Origin: Alishewanella jeotgali KCTC 22429
Lineage (GTDB): Bacteria; Pseudomonadota; Gammaproteobacteria; Enterobacterales; Alteromonadaceae
Assembly (NCBI RefSeq): GCF_000245735.1
Contig: NZ_AHTH01000010.1
Coordinates: forward strand, 88,247 to 152,246
Direction: 5' to 3'
Length of the DNA: 64,000 bases
The notes below the pieces were generated by a model. The model did not search any database and was not told the origin of the DNA. It saw only the letters and a list, made by a program, of their open reading frames with translations. Numbering within the stretch: position 1 is the first letter of the stretch; the number at the start of each line of letters is the position of its first letter. The position numbers and the translations under genes are program-made. This document shows, piece by piece, positions 17,847-28,467 of the stretch.

Positions 17847-18763
17847 TGCCCATTACCATTTTCAGTCACCCCAGCTGTTACTACCATGAAAATGGCGTTG
17901 ATCATCCGGAGTGTCCGGAGCGCCTGTCAGCGATTAATGACCAGCTGATCCGTTCCGGTATGGAATATGTGGTGATGCAGCGCGACGCCAGCCCCGCCAC
18001 AAAAGAAGCGTTATATCTGGCACATGGCAAACGCTATGTCGATGAATTATTTGCCAAAGCACCAACCGAGGGCCATATCTGGCTGGATCCCGATACCATT
18101 ATGGGCCCGAAAAGCCTGAATGCCGCCCTGCATGCCGCCGGCAGCGGTATCAATGCCGTGGATCAGGTAATGAAAGGCAGTAACGAGCAGGCCTTTTGCG
18201 CGGTGCGTCCGCCCGGTCATCACGCCACCCGCGAGCAGGCAATGGGCTTTTGTCTGCTAAATAATATTGCTATCGCGGCTGAGCACGCCCTGAATACCTA
18301 TCAGCTAAGCCGGATCGCCATCGTTGATTTCGACGTACATCATGGTAACGGTACCGAGGATATTTTTCAGCACGAACCCAGAGTACTGTTTTGCTCCTCG
18401 TTTGAGCATCCACTATACCCTTACACCGGCGCCGACAGCAGTAACGAGCATATTATCAATTTACCGCTGGCCGGCGGCTGCCGCAGCGGCGCCTGGCGTG
18501 AGCAGGTGCAGCAACACTGGCTACCGGCCATTGATGCCTTTGCCCCACAACTGATCCTGATCTCGGCCGGCTTTGACGGTCACGCTGAAGATGAGATGGC
18601 GCACTTTATGTTGCGCGAAGAGGACTATCAGTGGATCGCCAGCGAGCTAAAACAACTGGCCGATAAACATTGCCAGGGCCGCATCGTCGCCATGCTGGAA
18701 GGCGGTTATGCGTTAAGTGCGCTCGGACGCAGCGTGGTGGCTTTTTTAAAAGGCTTGCTCTGA
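17846..18763 (+). CDS. Histone deacetylase-family (AcuC/HDAC-like) amidohydrolase
   Basis: A 305-residue zinc-dependent deacetylase of the class II-like bacterial HDAC family. Active-site motifs are complete: RPPGHHATREQAMGFC (the two catalytic His), DFDVHHGNGTEDIF (two zinc ligands), SAGFDGHAED (the third zinc Asp), and EGGYALSALGRSV. It should remove acetyl groups from lysine or polyamines in the cytoplasm. It overlaps the GNAT-fused CoA-transferase by one base and is almost certainly in its operon. In Bacillus the acetyltransferase AcuA and deacetylase AcuC jointly control acetyl-CoA synthetase; a comparable pairing is inferred here. Confidence 0.9.
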   Translation: MPITIFSHPSCYYHENGVDHPECPERLSAINDQLIRSGMEYVVMQRDASPATKEALYLAHGKRYVDELFAKAPTEGHIWLDPDTIMGPKSLNAALHAAGSGINAVDQVMKGSNEQAFCAVRPPGHHATREQAMGFCLLNNIAIAAEHALNTYQLSRIAIVDFDVHHGNGTEDIFQHEPRVLFCSSFEHPLYPYTGADSSNEHIINLPLAGGCRSGAWREQVQQHWLPAIDAFAPQLILISAGFDGHAEDEMAHFMLREEDYQWIASELKQLADKHCQGRIVAMLEGGYALSALGRSVVAFLKGLL

Positions 18764-18814
18764 GTAACAAATTAGCTGCTAAGCTTAGAGGTATCATTTG
18801 GATATCTCTTTTCT

Positions 18815-19909
18815 ATGCAATTGATTAAAAACTACTTTCCAGCTTTATCTTATCTGGACCCGGCCAGCGAGGCGGAGTTCCGGCTGTATCTGGTTGCCAG
18901 TACCCGCCATATTGCGCAGCGGCTGGCATTAGTCTGTGTGGCATTAATGCTGTTGTTTTCGATCACAGATATTCTGGTTGGCGACAGCTGGTACAGCCTG
19001 GGTAATCTGTCACGCTATACAGCGGCCGGCCTGATTTTACTTTATGCTCTGGCGAATAAAACACTCAACGCTGAGCAGTGGTTACAGGGTTGGCTTGGGA
19101 TCTCAGCCCTGGTTATCTTATTATTAAGTATCACTTTTTATGGTTCATCACTCTACTACGGCAAATTAGGTGAAGGTGGCCCTATGGTCGTGGCTTTCGC
19201 CATTGCCGCCATTCCGATTTTTAACTTACAACAAAAAATCTTATTGTGGTTACAACTGGCCGCCGCAGTGTTATTCCTGAAATATTGCACTGCTATTGAT
19301 ACCGGCTGGTCCGTCTTTTATCTGGTGGTAACAACCTTGCTTTGCCTGAGCTGGCAGCGGCAATTCGACCGCTTGTTACGCAGCCAGTTTAAAACGGTAA
19401 GGCTGGAACAACAAAAAGCCGAAACCGATCAATTAACCGGTTTGCTTAACCGGCGTAGCTTCGAACAACGCCTGCAGCAAAAACTCCAGCAGTTGCCGGC
19501 AGATCAGCAATTATCCCTGGGGTTGTTGGATATCGATTACTTTAAACGCTACAACGACTTCTATGGTCATCTGGATGGTGATCTGGTTTTGGTACGCCTA
19601 TCCCGGCTGCTCTCTGCCGATCCTAAGCTGCTGGTGGTACGTTTTGGCGGTGAGGAATTTATTCTGGTTGAGCAACATAATGCAGATATCAGCACCTCAC
19701 TCCTACAATTACCAGACAAGCTGGCGGCAATGGCGATCCCGCATAAAAACTCACCCTTTGGCGTAGTCACCGCATCAATCGGTATTATCACCCTAAATTA
19801 CCCGGCCAGCGGTTATCAGAGTGGTCAGTTGATGCAGCAAGCCGATCAGCTGCTTTATCAAGCCAAGCAGCAGGGCCGTAATCAGGCCCGGCAACAGTTT
19901 TTAAACTAG
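18815..19909 (+). CDS. Membrane-anchored diguanylate cyclase (GGDEF)
   Basis: A 364-residue protein that makes cyclic di-GMP. Residues ~35-185 contain about six transmembrane helices, with no recognisable periplasmic sensor. The GGDEF domain runs from ~200 to 360: DQLTGLLNRRSFEQRL, DIDYFKRYNDFYGHLDGD, and the active-site loop RFGGEEF. The residues five positions before GGEEF are not RxxD, so product inhibition through the usual I-site is not expected. It starts 52 bases after the deacetylase gene and may be cotranscribed with it. Confidence 0.93.
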   Translation: MQLIKNYFPALSYLDPASEAEFRLYLVASTRHIAQRLALVCVALMLLFSITDILVGDSWYSLGNLSRYTAAGLILLYALANKTLNAEQWLQGWLGISALVILLLSITFYGSSLYYGKLGEGGPMVVAFAIAAIPIFNLQQKILLWLQLAAAVLFLKYCTAIDTGWSVFYLVVTTLLCLSWQRQFDRLLRSQFKTVRLEQQKAETDQLTGLLNRRSFEQRLQQKLQQLPADQQLSLGLLDIDYFKRYNDFYGHLDGDLVLVRLSRLLSADPKLLVVRFGGEEFILVEQHNADISTSLLQLPDKLAAMAIPHKNSPFGVVTASIGIITLNYPASGYQSGQLMQQADQLLYQAKQQGRNQARQQFLN

Positions 19910-19964
19910 ACAAACAGCCTTAATAGTTTAAAAATGCCCGACTATTTACTGACAAGGATTAAGT

Positions 19965-20225
19965 TTGCACAACACCAAAAAAATCACCACTATAGCTGCC
20001 GTTGCCTTTAGCTTAATGATTAGCGCCTGTAGCACTTACAGTACCCAACAAGGCGCCGATGATTTCTTTGACGGCGCGATCAACAATTCCAAGCAATCTC
20101 AGACGCAGTCGCCAACTGCGATTAATCAGGCGGAACCCTCGGCAAAGGCAGACACCCTGGCTGGGCTCGTTAATATCGGTTTTGGTTGGATCCGCTCCTT
20201 GTTCGTGGAAGAAAAAAACCAGTAG
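19965..20225 (+). CDS. Small lipoprotein of unknown function, TTG start
   Basis: An 86-residue protein with a basic N-terminus, a hydrophobic stretch and a lipobox (MISAC-S). The mature part is polar and Gln/Ser/Thr-rich (SKQSQTQSPTAINQAE) with a C-terminal amphipathic segment GLVNIGFGWIRSLFV. The only suitable start is TTG at 19965-19967, with AAGGA (19954-19958) before it. No family is recognised. It ends just before a strong bidirectional terminator. Confidence 0.65.
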   Translation: MHNTKKITTIAAVAFSLMISACSTYSTQQGADDFFDGAINNSKQSQTQSPTAINQAEPSAKADTLAGLVNIGFGWIRSLFVEEKNQ

Positions 20226-20262
20226 TGATGCCGTGATAGCTAGTTCGTGACAACGGGAAAAG

Positions 20263-20304
20263 CACCCAATAAAAAACCTGCCGCAGCAGGTTTTTTATTG
20301 GGTG
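20263..20304. terminator. Strong bidirectional terminator between convergent lipoprotein gene and purL
   Basis: A perfect 19-bp stem (20263-20281 with 20286-20304) and a CGCA loop contain an AAAAAA/TTTTTT block inside the arms, so a GC-rich upper stem is followed by a U run on either strand. It ends both the plus-strand lipoprotein gene and minus-strand purL (stop at 20315). Confidence 0.92.
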
Positions 20305-20314
20305 GTGTTAGGAA

Positions 20315-23300
20315 TTAACCTAACCAGACCCGGGCATTGCGGAACATCCGCATCCAGGGGCTGTCTTCCTGCCAGTCATCCGGATGCCAGGAATTGGCCA
20401 CGGTGCGGAATACCCGCTCCGGGTGTGGCATCATAATGGTGACCCGGCCATCGGTGGTAGTCAGCGCGGTAATACCGGCCACTGAGCCATTCGGGTTTGC
20501 CGGATACTGCTCGGTAACCTGACCATAGTTATCAACAAAACGCAGTGCCACAGTACCGCTCTGGTTGGCAGCGGCAAAGGCAGCTTGAGAGGCAAACTCG
20601 GCATGGCCTTCACCGTGCGATACGGCAATCGGCATCCGCGAGCCAGCCATACCGCTAAAGAACAGCGACGGGCTTTGCTGGACTTCCACCAGGCTAAAGC
20701 GGGCTTCAAAGCGCTCAGATTTATTGCGCACAAAGTGTGGCCATAAATCAGCACCCGGGATCAGACTCTTCAGATTCGACATCATCTGACAACCGTTACA
20801 AACACCCAGCGCAAAGGTAGATTGCCGTTCAAAGAAGGTCTGGAACTCTTTGCGTGCCTGCTCGTTAAACAGCACTGACTTGGCCCAGCCCTCACCGGCC
20901 CCTAACACGTCACCGTAAGAGAAGCCACCACAAGCCGCTAAGCCGTTAAAGTCTTTTAGCGACACCTGACCGCTCAGAATATCGCTCATATGCACGTCAA
21001 CCGCGCTAAAGCCGGCACGGTTAAAGGCAGCGGCCATTTCCAGCTGCGAGTTAACACCCTGCTCGCGCAGAATCGCGATCCTGGGTGCGGCACCTTTTAA
21101 AATCATCGGCGCGGCAATATCGGCATTCTGGTCAAAGGTCAGTTTGGCATGCAAGCCCGGATCCAGCTGATCGGCCTTGGCGTCAAACTCCTGCTTGGCG
21201 CCCGCCGGGTTATCGCGCAGGCTCTGCATCTGATAAGTCGTTTCGGCCCAGACGGTGCGCAGACGGCTGCGGCTATCGTTAAATACCACTGTGCCCTGCT
21301 GGCTGATCACAAAACGATCGCTTTGTTCAACTTTACCTACAACATGACTTAAGTCTGCCAGGTTATGTGTTGCCAGCACCTGCTGGACATAAGCCAGTTC
21401 ACTGTCGGCAATCTGCAGCACCGCACCCAGCTCTTCGCTGAATAACGCCGCCAGCGCATCGCTACCCAGAGCGCTGATATCGGCGGCGATACCGGCTTTA
21501 CCGGCAAAGGCCATCTCGGCCAGGGTGACAAATAAACCACCGTCGGAGCGATCATGGTAGGCAAGCAATTTCTGCTCGCGCGTCAGTTGCTGCATGGCAT
21601 TAAAGAAGTTAATCAGTAGCTGTGGGCTATCCAGATCAGCAGGCTGATCGCCCAGTTGCTTATACACCTGAGCTAAACACGAGCCGCCTAAGCGGTTAGC
21701 GCCCTGCCCCAGATCAATTAACAACAGGGAGCTGGCACCTTTATCCGTGCGCAGCTGTGGCGTCACGGTTTTACGGATATCTTCTACCCGGGCAAAGGCG
21801 GTGATAATCAGCGACATAGGCGCGGTAACGGCCTTATCTTCACCATCCTGTTGCCAGCGGGTTTTCATTGACATCGAGTCTTTGCCCACCGGGATCGTCA
21901 CTTTTAGTGCCGGACACAGCTCTTCGCCGACCGCTTTTACTGCCGCATATAAACCGGCATCTTCGCCCGGGTGACCGGCGGCGGCCATCCAGTTGGCAGA
22001 AAGTTTAATCCGGTTTAAGTCGCCAATATCTGTGGCAGCAATATTAGTAATAGCTTCCGCTACGGCCAGACGGGCCGAGGCAGCAAAGTCCAGCAAGGCA
22101 ACCGGCGTCCGCTCACCCATCGCCATGGCTTCGCCATGGTAAGTATCATAACTGGCGGCAGTGACACCACAGTTCGCCACCGGCACCTGCCAGGGGCCCA
22201 CCATCTGATCGCGCGCAACCAAACCCGTTACCGTACGATCACCAATAGTTACCAGGAAGGTTTTCTCGGCAATGGTCGGCAAACGTAATAAACGCTCAGC
22301 CGCATCGGCAAGCGTAATAGCAGAGCGATCTAAAGGCTTAGCCGGCGCTTTTAAGCTTTGCACTTCGCGGTGCATTTTTGGCGCCTTGCCCAGTAACACG
22401 TTTAACGGCAGATCAATCGGCGTATTGCCAAAGTAACTGTCGCTCAGCGTTAAATGCTGTTCAGCAGTGGCTTCACCCACTACCGCATAAGGGGCGCGTT
22501 CACGTTTACAGATGGCTTCGAATACCGGCATTTTGTCGGCCGGGATCGCCATTACATAGCGCTCCTGCGATTCGTTACACCAGATTTGCAGCGGCGACAT
22601 GCCAGGCTCATCGTTCGGTACATTACGCAGCTCGAACTTACCACCGACACCGCCGTCGTTTACCAGCTCCGGGAAGGCATTGGATAAACCGCCGGCACCA
22701 ACGTCATGAATAAAGACGATAGGGTTGTCCTGGCCCAGCTGCCAGCAGCGGTCAATCACTTCCTGACAACGGCGTTCAATTTCCGGGTTATCGCGCTGTA
22801 CCGAAGCAAAGTCCAGATCTTCATTCGACTGGCCTGATGCCATCGAAGACGCCGCACCACCACCCAGACCGATATTCATCGCCGGGCCGCCTAATACCAC
22901 CAGCTTGGCACCCACTGGCAAATCGCCTTTTTGGACGTGCTCTGCGCGGATATTGCCCAGACCACCGGCAATCATAATCGGCTTATGGTAACCACGAACT
23001 TCTTCGCCGTTATGACTGTGTACCTTTTCTTCATAAGTACGGAAATAACCGTTGATCGCCGGACGACCAAATTCGTTGTTAAAGGCGGCGCCACCCAGTG
23101 GGCCTTCCAGCATAATGTCCAGTGCGGTAACAATGCGCTCCGGCTTACCAAAATCACTTTCCCACGGCTGTACAAAGCCTGGAATACGCAGGTTAGACAC
23201 AGAGAAACCCACTAAGCCCGCTTTGGGCTTAGAGCCAACGCCAGTGGCACCCTCGTCGCGGATTTCGCCGCCCGAGCCGGTTGCCGCCCCCGGATAAGGC

Positions 23301-24205
23301 GAAATCGCCGTGGGGTGGTTATGGGTTTCTACCTTCATCAGCACATGAATTGGCTCATGATGATACTGATACTCGCGGCTAGCCGGCGTCGGGAAGAAAC
23401 GACCGGCTTCAGAGCCAACCATCACGGCAGCGTTATCTTTATAGGCTGATAACACATAATCCGGTGTTTGCTCGAAGGTATTTTTAATCATTTTAAACAG
23501 CGATTTAGGCTGTTTTACGCCATCGATGGTCCAGTCGGCGTTAAAAATCTTGTGCCGGCAGTGCTCAGAGTTGGCCTGCGCAAACATATAGAGTTCAATG
23601 TCGTTCGGGTTGCGACCGAGCTGCTGAAAATTGCTGACCAGATAATCAATTTCATCATCGGCTAAGGCCAGACCCATCGTCTGGTTGGCCTGTTCCAGTG
23701 CCGCACGGCCACCGCTCAGAATGTCCACCGAGCTTAAAGTACCCGGCTCGGCCTGCGCAAACAGCGCGGCAGCCTGCTCCAATTCGGTAAACACCGCTTC
23801 CATCATCCGGTCATGTAACAGGCTGGCCAGTTGTTGCTGCTGAGCCGCGGTTAAGGCTACGGCGTCAACATAATAGGCAATACCACGCTCTAGGCGTTTT
23901 ACCGTTGGCAGGTTACAGTTGCGGGCAATATCGGTGGCTTTGGAAGACCAGGGAGAAATAGTGCCGGGGCGTGGTGTCACTAACAGCAACAAACCGCTGG
24001 GTTGGTGGCTGGCAATGCTCGGGCCGTAGGTTAACAGTTGATCCAGCACCTGGCGCTGTTCGCTGCTAAGTGGTGCCGATAAATCAGCAAAATGCATATA
24101 TTCGGCATAGATACCGTTAACCGGTAAATTTTGCTGGGCACAAAGATCGAGTAACTTTTGAATTCGGAATTCGGACAGTGCAGGTGCACCACGCAGGATC
24201 AACAT
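20315..24205 (-). CDS. purL: Phosphoribosylformylglycinamidine synthase
   Basis: Converts FGAR to FGAM with glutamine and ATP, the fourth step of de novo purine synthesis. At 1296 residues it is the large single-chain form (E. coli 1295). An N-terminal PurS-like domain begins [14 protein letters not shown]. The AIRS-type synthase domains include [15 protein letters not shown] and [19 protein letters not shown]. The C-terminal glutamine amidotransferase has its nucleophile Cys in [10 protein letters not shown] and the later His/Glu in SHGEGHAEF and MMPHPERV. No frame problem is seen. It stands alone, not in a pur operon. Confidence 0.98.
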   Translation of the reverse strand: MLILRGAPALSEFRIQKLLDLCAQQNLPVNGIYAEYMHFADLSAPLSSEQRQVLDQLLTYGPSIASHQPSGLLLLVTPRPGTISPWSSKATDIARNCNLPTVKRLERGIAYYVDAVALTAAQQQQLASLLHDRMMEAVFTELEQAAALFAQAEPGTLSSVDILSGGRAALEQANQTMGLALADDEIDYLVSNFQQLGRNPNDIELYMFAQANSEHCRHKIFNADWTIDGVKQPKSLFKMIKNTFEQTPDYVLSAYKDNAAVMVGSEAGRFFPTPASREYQYHHEPIHVLMKVETHNHPTAISPYPGAATGSGGEIRDEGATGVGSKPKAGLVGFSVSNLRIPGFVQPWESDFGKPERIVTALDIMLEGPLGGAAFNNEFGRPAINGYFRTYEEKVHSHNGEEVRGYHKPIMIAGGLGNIRAEHVQKGDLPVGAKLVVLGGPAMNIGLGGGAASSMASGQSNEDLDFASVQRDNPEIERRCQEVIDRCWQLGQDNPIVFIHDVGAGGLSNAFPELVNDGGVGGKFELRNVPNDEPGMSPLQIWCNESQERYVMAIPADKMPVFEAICKRERAPYAVVGEATAEQHLTLSDSYFGNTPIDLPLNVLLGKAPKMHREVQSLKAPAKPLDRSAITLADAAERLLRLPTIAEKTFLVTIGDRTVTGLVARDQMVGPWQVPVANCGVTAASYDTYHGEAMAMGERTPVALLDFAASARLAVAEAITNIAATDIGDLNRIKLSANWMAAAGHPGEDAGLYAAVKAVGEELCPALKVTIPVGKDSMSMKTRWQQDGEDKAVTAPMSLIITAFARVEDIRKTVTPQLRTDKGASSLLLIDLGQGANRLGGSCLAQVYKQLGDQPADLDSPQLLINFFNAMQQLTREQKLLAYHDRSDGGLFVTLAEMAFAGKAGIAADISALGSDALAALFSEELGAVLQIADSELAYVQQVLATHNLADLSHVVGKVEQSDRFVISQQGTVVFNDSRSRLRTVWAETTYQMQSLRDNPAGAKQEFDAKADQLDPGLHAKLTFDQNADIAAPMILKGAAPRIAILREQGVNSQLEMAAAFNRAGFSAVDVHMSDILSGQVSLKDFNGLAACGGFSYGDVLGAGEGWAKSVLFNEQARKEFQTFFERQSTFALGVCNGCQMMSNLKSLIPGADLWPHFVRNKSERFEARFSLVEVQQSPSLFFSGMAGSRMPIAVSHGEGHAEFASQAAFAAANQSGTVALRFVDNYGQVTEQYPANPNGSVAGITALTTTDGRVTIMMPHPERVFRTVANSWHPDDWQEDSPWMRMFRNARVWLG

Positions 24206-24245
24206 AGGCTATTTTCCGTTGGTTGAACGACAGTGGAACCTAGGA

Positions 24246-24289
24246 CGTGCTGACGTTTGCTACTTGTTTTTGCAGCAAACATCAACACG
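24246..24289 (-). promoter_or_regulatory. Long imperfect inverted repeat in the purL leader
   Basis: Arms 24246-24261 and 24274-24289 pair at 14 of 16 positions around a 12-base loop. On the minus strand the arms read CGTGTTGATGTTTGCT and AGCAAACGTCAGCACG. It lies between a TATAAT (minus strand, 24311-24306) and the purL start. GCAAACGT resembles half of a PurR operator (ACGCAAACGTTTGCGT-type), but a full operator is not present. It may be an mRNA leader hairpin or a regulator site. Confidence 0.4.
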
Positions 24290-24305
24290 CCTTAAAAGGC
24301 GCCAC

Positions 24306-24311
24306 ATTATA
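24306..24311 (-). promoter_or_regulatory. -10 element of the probable purL promoter
   Basis: A perfect TATAAT on the minus strand, 101 bases before the purL start. No good -35 is visible 16-18 bases upstream, so activity may depend on a regulator. Confidence 0.4.
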
Positions 24312-24403
24312 AAGAAAATTCGCGCTAAGTGATATGTGAAAAGGCTGGCTGTGACTAAGAAGTTTGCGGTAACATCGCAAAATCGTCTAAACCGGAACTG
24401 ATT

Positions 24404-25834
24404 ATGCTGCGATTATGGTCTGTGCTTTGCCTGAGCTTGCTGTTACTGGCCTGCTCTAAGCCATTGCCAGAGCAAACAAATCAGCTGGCTGACATTTATC
24501 AGCGCGGTCAATTACGGGTTGGCATCCTGCATGGCCCGACCAGTTACTATATTGGTGTCGATGGCCCTACCGGCTTTGAGTATGAGTTGGCTAAGGGGCT
24601 GGCCGATCGCTTAGGCGTTGAACTGCAACTGTTCCCCAGCTTCGATTTAGATGATTTACAAACCAAGCTGAAAAATGGTCAGGTTGATTTTATTGCCGGC
24701 GGCCTGACACTCACCCCGGAGCGCACCCAAAAATTCCGGGCGGCACCGGCCTACCGCTGGATTAACGAACTGTTGGTGTTTCGCCAGGGCAACAACTGGC
24801 CGCAACAATTAACCGACCTGACTGAGCCAGTGATTGTCTCCGCTCACAGTAGCCATGCGGAAACCCTGAAACGACTCAGTGCAGAGATTCCGGGGCTGAG
24901 CTATCAGGAAGATCCGGAGCTGGATGCCGACGAGCTACTGCAAAAAGTGGTCGATGGCAGTATCAACTATACGCTGACAGACTCTAATCAGCTGGCAGTT
25001 AACCGCCGTTTATTCCCACAGCTGACGATTGGCTTTACCGTCAGCGAAAACTTACCGGTGGGCTGGTTACTGCCCAAAACCCTGGACGACAGCCTGTTTA
25101 GCGTGCTAATCGAATACTTTGGCCACGTGTATCAAAACGGCGATTTGGTTACGCTGGAAGATCGCTATTTTGGCCATGTTGAGCTGTTTGACTATGTCGA
25201 TACCATCCGCTTTATCCGGGCTATCGAAGACACCCTACCGGCATTCCGGCATTGGTTTATCGAATATGCCGGCGACCTCGACTGGCGCCTGTTAGCAGCG
25301 CTGAGTTACCAGGAATCGCACTGGAATCCGAAAGCCCGCAGCCCTACCGGGGTACGCGGTATGATGATGCTAACCATGCCCACTGCGCGGCAAATGGGAG
25401 TACAAAGCCGGTTGGATGCCGAAGAAAGTATTGCCGGGGGTAGCCGTTATCTGCAGCTGCTGCTAAACCGGATCCCGGAGCGGATCCCGATGCCAGACCG
25501 GCTGTGGTTTGCGCTGGCGTCGTACAATATTGGCTGGGGTCATCTGGAAGATGCCCGGCGCCTGACGCAGCGTGATGGCGCCGATCCGGATAAATGGTTG
25601 GAAGTAAAACAGCGCTTGCCGTTGCTACGGCAAAAATCGGTGTACCAACATACCCGCTTTGGTTTTGCCCGCGGTGACGAAGCCGCACTCTATGTTGAAA
25701 ATATCCGCCGCTATTACGATACGCTAGTGGGTGTAGATGAGCGGCAACAATTAGAGCAGCGTCAGGAACAACAGCGGCAACGACTGGTCGAACAAAGTGA
25801 GCAAGTTGCCGAGGCGCCGCCCCTGTCACAATAA
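24404..25834 (+). CDS. mltF: Membrane-bound lytic murein transglycosylase F
   Basis: A 476-residue peptidoglycan-cleaving enzyme. An N-terminal signal ends at a lipobox-like LLLAC-S. Residues ~30-265 are a solute-binding-protein (SBP_bac_3) regulatory domain (GQLRVGILHGPTSYY, GLTLTPERTQKF). The C-terminal SLT domain from ~280 holds the catalytic Glu in LLAALSYQESHWNPKARSPTG and later FALASYNIGWGHLEDA. A Gln/Arg/Glu-rich tail follows residue ~440. It is divergent from purL, the neighbour mltF also has in E. coli and relatives. Confidence 0.95.
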   Translation: MLRLWSVLCLSLLLLACSKPLPEQTNQLADIYQRGQLRVGILHGPTSYYIGVDGPTGFEYELAKGLADRLGVELQLFPSFDLDDLQTKLKNGQVDFIAGGLTLTPERTQKFRAAPAYRWINELLVFRQGNNWPQQLTDLTEPVIVSAHSSHAETLKRLSAEIPGLSYQEDPELDADELLQKVVDGSINYTLTDSNQLAVNRRLFPQLTIGFTVSENLPVGWLLPKTLDDSLFSVLIEYFGHVYQNGDLVTLEDRYFGHVELFDYVDTIRFIRAIEDTLPAFRHWFIEYAGDLDWRLLAALSYQESHWNPKARSPTGVRGMMMLTMPTARQMGVQSRLDAEESIAGGSRYLQLLLNRIPERIPMPDRLWFALASYNIGWGHLEDARRLTQRDGADPDKWLEVKQRLPLLRQKSVYQHTRFGFARGDEAALYVENIRRYYDTLVGVDERQQLEQRQEQQRQRLVEQSEQVAEAPPLSQ

Positions 25835-25908
25835 ATTCATCTGGGGTGCTTGCAGCCCGCCAGCCCTGCCCATATTATTCACAACAGTGTAAAGAACAGG
25901 ATAAGTCT

Positions 25909-26539
<631 letters not shown>

Positions 26540-26718
26540 TTACAAAAATTCACTTTCTTTGGCCAATTTTACCACTAGACTATGTTTAAACTGACTAAAT
26601 ATTTGAATATTACACTAAGCACTATCACAGAATATAAAGCAATCTGATATTAATCAGCAGCTTAAAATAATGGCATCGTGCTTGCTTTCCTTACAAAAAA
26701 AACAGCAAGGAGATAATA

Positions 26719-26931
26719 ATGGGTCCATTTGAAATTGCCGCTATCGCCATTATTGGTGGCCTGGGTTACGCAGCCTACGAAACGCATATGAAAACCAAAG
26801 GCAAAGCCTGTAAGGCTGATATCGAAGCCTTACAGGCAGAAATTGCCAAACTGAAGGAACGGGTGGGCACCCTAGAGAGTATTGTTACCGACAAGTCCTA
26901 TCAGCTAAAAGAGCAGATTAACAAGCTCTGA
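26719..26931 (+). CDS. PspB-like small membrane protein
   Basis: A 70-residue protein with an N-terminal transmembrane helix (FEIAAIAIIGGLGYAAY) and a cytoplasmic coiled coil whose core AEIAKLKERVGTLESIVTDK closely resembles the RERIQALESIL helix of phage-shock PspB. Length and layout also match PspB. PspB senses envelope stress with PspC and binds PspA, but no PspA, PspC or PspF gene lies in the window. AAGGAG lies 9 bases before the ATG. Assignment to the PspB superfamily is inferred from motif and topology. Confidence 0.65.
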   Translation: MGPFEIAAIAIIGGLGYAAYETHMKTKGKACKADIEALQAEIAKLKERVGTLESIVTDKSYQLKEQINKL

Positions 26932-26955
26932 CAGCACCATCCTACAACCTCCGGA

Positions 26956-26984
26956 ACGGGCTGCTTACTGCAGCCCGTTTTTTT
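26956..26984 (+). terminator. Rho-independent terminator after the PspB-like gene
   Basis: A 9-bp stem ACGGGCTGC / GCAGCCCGT with a TTACT loop is followed by TTTTTTT. The rest of the gap up to 27226 shows nothing beyond AT-rich, promoter-like sequence. Confidence 0.92.
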
Positions 26985-27226
26985 GCTGTAACAGCCCAGA
27001 CTTTAGCGCTGTCACAAGCCCAGACGCTGGCCCTGCCGCTGACTGCGTGCTCTGATAAAGATTTTCGCTACTAATTGGTTAATTTCGCTAAGCCAGGTGG
27101 TCTAAAATCTCTACAGCGATAAATGGCACAACTTAAACAATTGATATTTAACAACTATATTATTGGCATACTGTTTGATTACCTTAAGCTAACCTGAATC
27201 AATAGCTCGAACAAAAGGATCTTAGT

Positions 27227-27448
27227 ATGAACAGAACAATCGTTATTATTTTATTAGTCGCCGTGGGTATTTACTGCTTACCAAGCTTAATCGCTATTGC
27301 TGCGACCATCTTTGGCTTATTAATTGGTCTGGTCGGTGCGGTCATTGGTATCGGCCTGACTTTGTTATTCACCGTATTACCCCTGGTGATCCTGGGTTAC
27401 CTAATTTGGTGGCTGGTGCGTGATAACAAACGTAGCCGGCAGTATTAA
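27227..27448 (+). CDS. Small two-helix membrane protein, PspG-like in layout
   Basis: A 73-residue, almost entirely hydrophobic protein: IVIILLVAVGIYCLPSLIAIAA, a Gly-rich turn (GLLIGLVGAVIGIGL), then FTVLPLVILGYLIWWLV and a basic tail (RDNKRSRQY). The Gly-rich double helix and aromatic/basic end recall PspG, but no decisive motif is present. AAAAGGA precedes the ATG. It lies close to the PspB-like gene, separated by a terminator. Confidence 0.55.
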   Translation: MNRTIVIILLVAVGIYCLPSLIAIAATIFGLLIGLVGAVIGIGLTLLFTVLPLVILGYLIWWLVRDNKRSRQY

Positions 27449-27476
27449 GCAACACCGGTAGCACTAACTAACAAGC

Positions 27477-27504
27477 CAGAGGCTGAACCTGCATTCAGCC
27501 TCTG
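27477..27504. terminator. Hairpin between convergent genes
   Basis: An 11-bp stem CAGAGGCTGAA / TTCAGCCTCTG with a CCTGCA loop lies between the small membrane protein gene and the HAAS gene. Neither side has a T run. Confidence 0.4.
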
Positions 27505-27519
27505 CTCCTCGCAGAATAT

Positions 27520-28467
27520 TTAGGCTCTGGCCAGACGCTTTAACCGCAGCAGATCCCGTACCAATTCATATCCCGGAAAACAGGCAGTAATCAACAGCGT
27601 TACCACTATGGTGCGCTGCAGATAATCCCACTCAAAAACATAGGGCAAGGCAGCCATGTTGATCTCCAGTAACGGCCCACTGACAGCCAGATACAGCAAA
27701 ATCAGCACCAGCGCGCTATTTAGCGCCACATTCGCGATCAGCAGCGGGCGATTCCAGAAGCGTTGTTTTAGTTGCCCGATATTCAGCACTATGCCGGCCA
27801 GCAACACCGGTGTACACCAGGTGAGAAACTGCCGTGCCGGTTCAGCCAGACTAATACGCTGCGCTTCCAGCTGCTCTGGGGTAAACCAAAGCGGATACCA
27901 GATCAGCACCAATAAAAAGGCATAGGTGCCAAGATCGGTAAAAATATTCTGCAGCGAAATCGTCTGCCAGCCCGGCTCCACTGCCGGTAACTGCCGCGGA
28001 TGCCAGTTCGGTGTCGTTTTAGCCGCTGCAGCCGGCTCCCGCGATAACAACATATAAGTCACCGTAATCGCAGTAAATGCCAGACAGGCATCGCCGATAA
28101 AGCCACTGGCAACGCTTTTCAGATACAGCAGCAAACCAAACTGACTGTGCAACCAGGCGCTGGTACTGGCGATAATTTGCAGGACAAACAAAATCCCCAG
28201 CACCATATACAGGGTATAGCGGTACACCGGCATATAGCTCAGGCTGATTAACGGCTGCGGCGGCACAAATTGCTGGGCTACATCACGTGGATGCCCCATT
28301 TGTAGCAGCACGGCAGCACTGTCGTCGTCGCTAAGCTCACCTTTTTGCTCCGCCAGCGCATCCAGCTGATCCCGGATATTGGCATTCAGTTCACGACCAA
28401 TTTCATCGCGTTTATCCTCGGGTAACTCGCGCTGCACCGCAGCAATATAACGTGTTACTAAATCCAT
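27520..28467 (-). CDS. HAAS-domain polytopic membrane protein, partner of PadR regulator
   Basis: A 315-residue protein. Residues 1-70 form a soluble HAAS-like domain (RYIAAVQRELPEDKRDEIGRE, then LLQMGHPRDVAQQF), a fold found next to PadR regulators. From ~80 on there are about six transmembrane helices. The start ATG shares a base with the stop of the PadR gene (TAATG), so expression is coupled. In such pairs the PadR protein usually controls the membrane protein; the stimulus is unknown. Confidence 0.8.
   Translation of the reverse strand: MDLVTRYIAAVQRELPEDKRDEIGRELNANIRDQLDALAEQKGELSDDDSAAVLLQMGHPRDVAQQFVPPQPLISLSYMPVYRYTLYMVLGILFVLQIIASTSAWLHSQFGLLLYLKSVASGFIGDACLAFTAITVTYMLLSREPAAAAKTTPNWHPRQLPAVEPGWQTISLQNIFTDLGTYAFLLVLIWYPLWFTPEQLEAQRISLAEPARQFLTWCTPVLLAGIVLNIGQLKQRFWNRPLLIANVALNSALVLILLYLAVSGPLLEINMAALPYVFEWDYLQRTIVVTLLITACFPGYELVRDLLRLKRLARA

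Noticed and set aside
26932..27226. tRNA or small RNA gene in the gap after the PspB-like gene
   Set aside because: Apart from the terminator, no cloverleaf or stable fold with a second terminator is seen.
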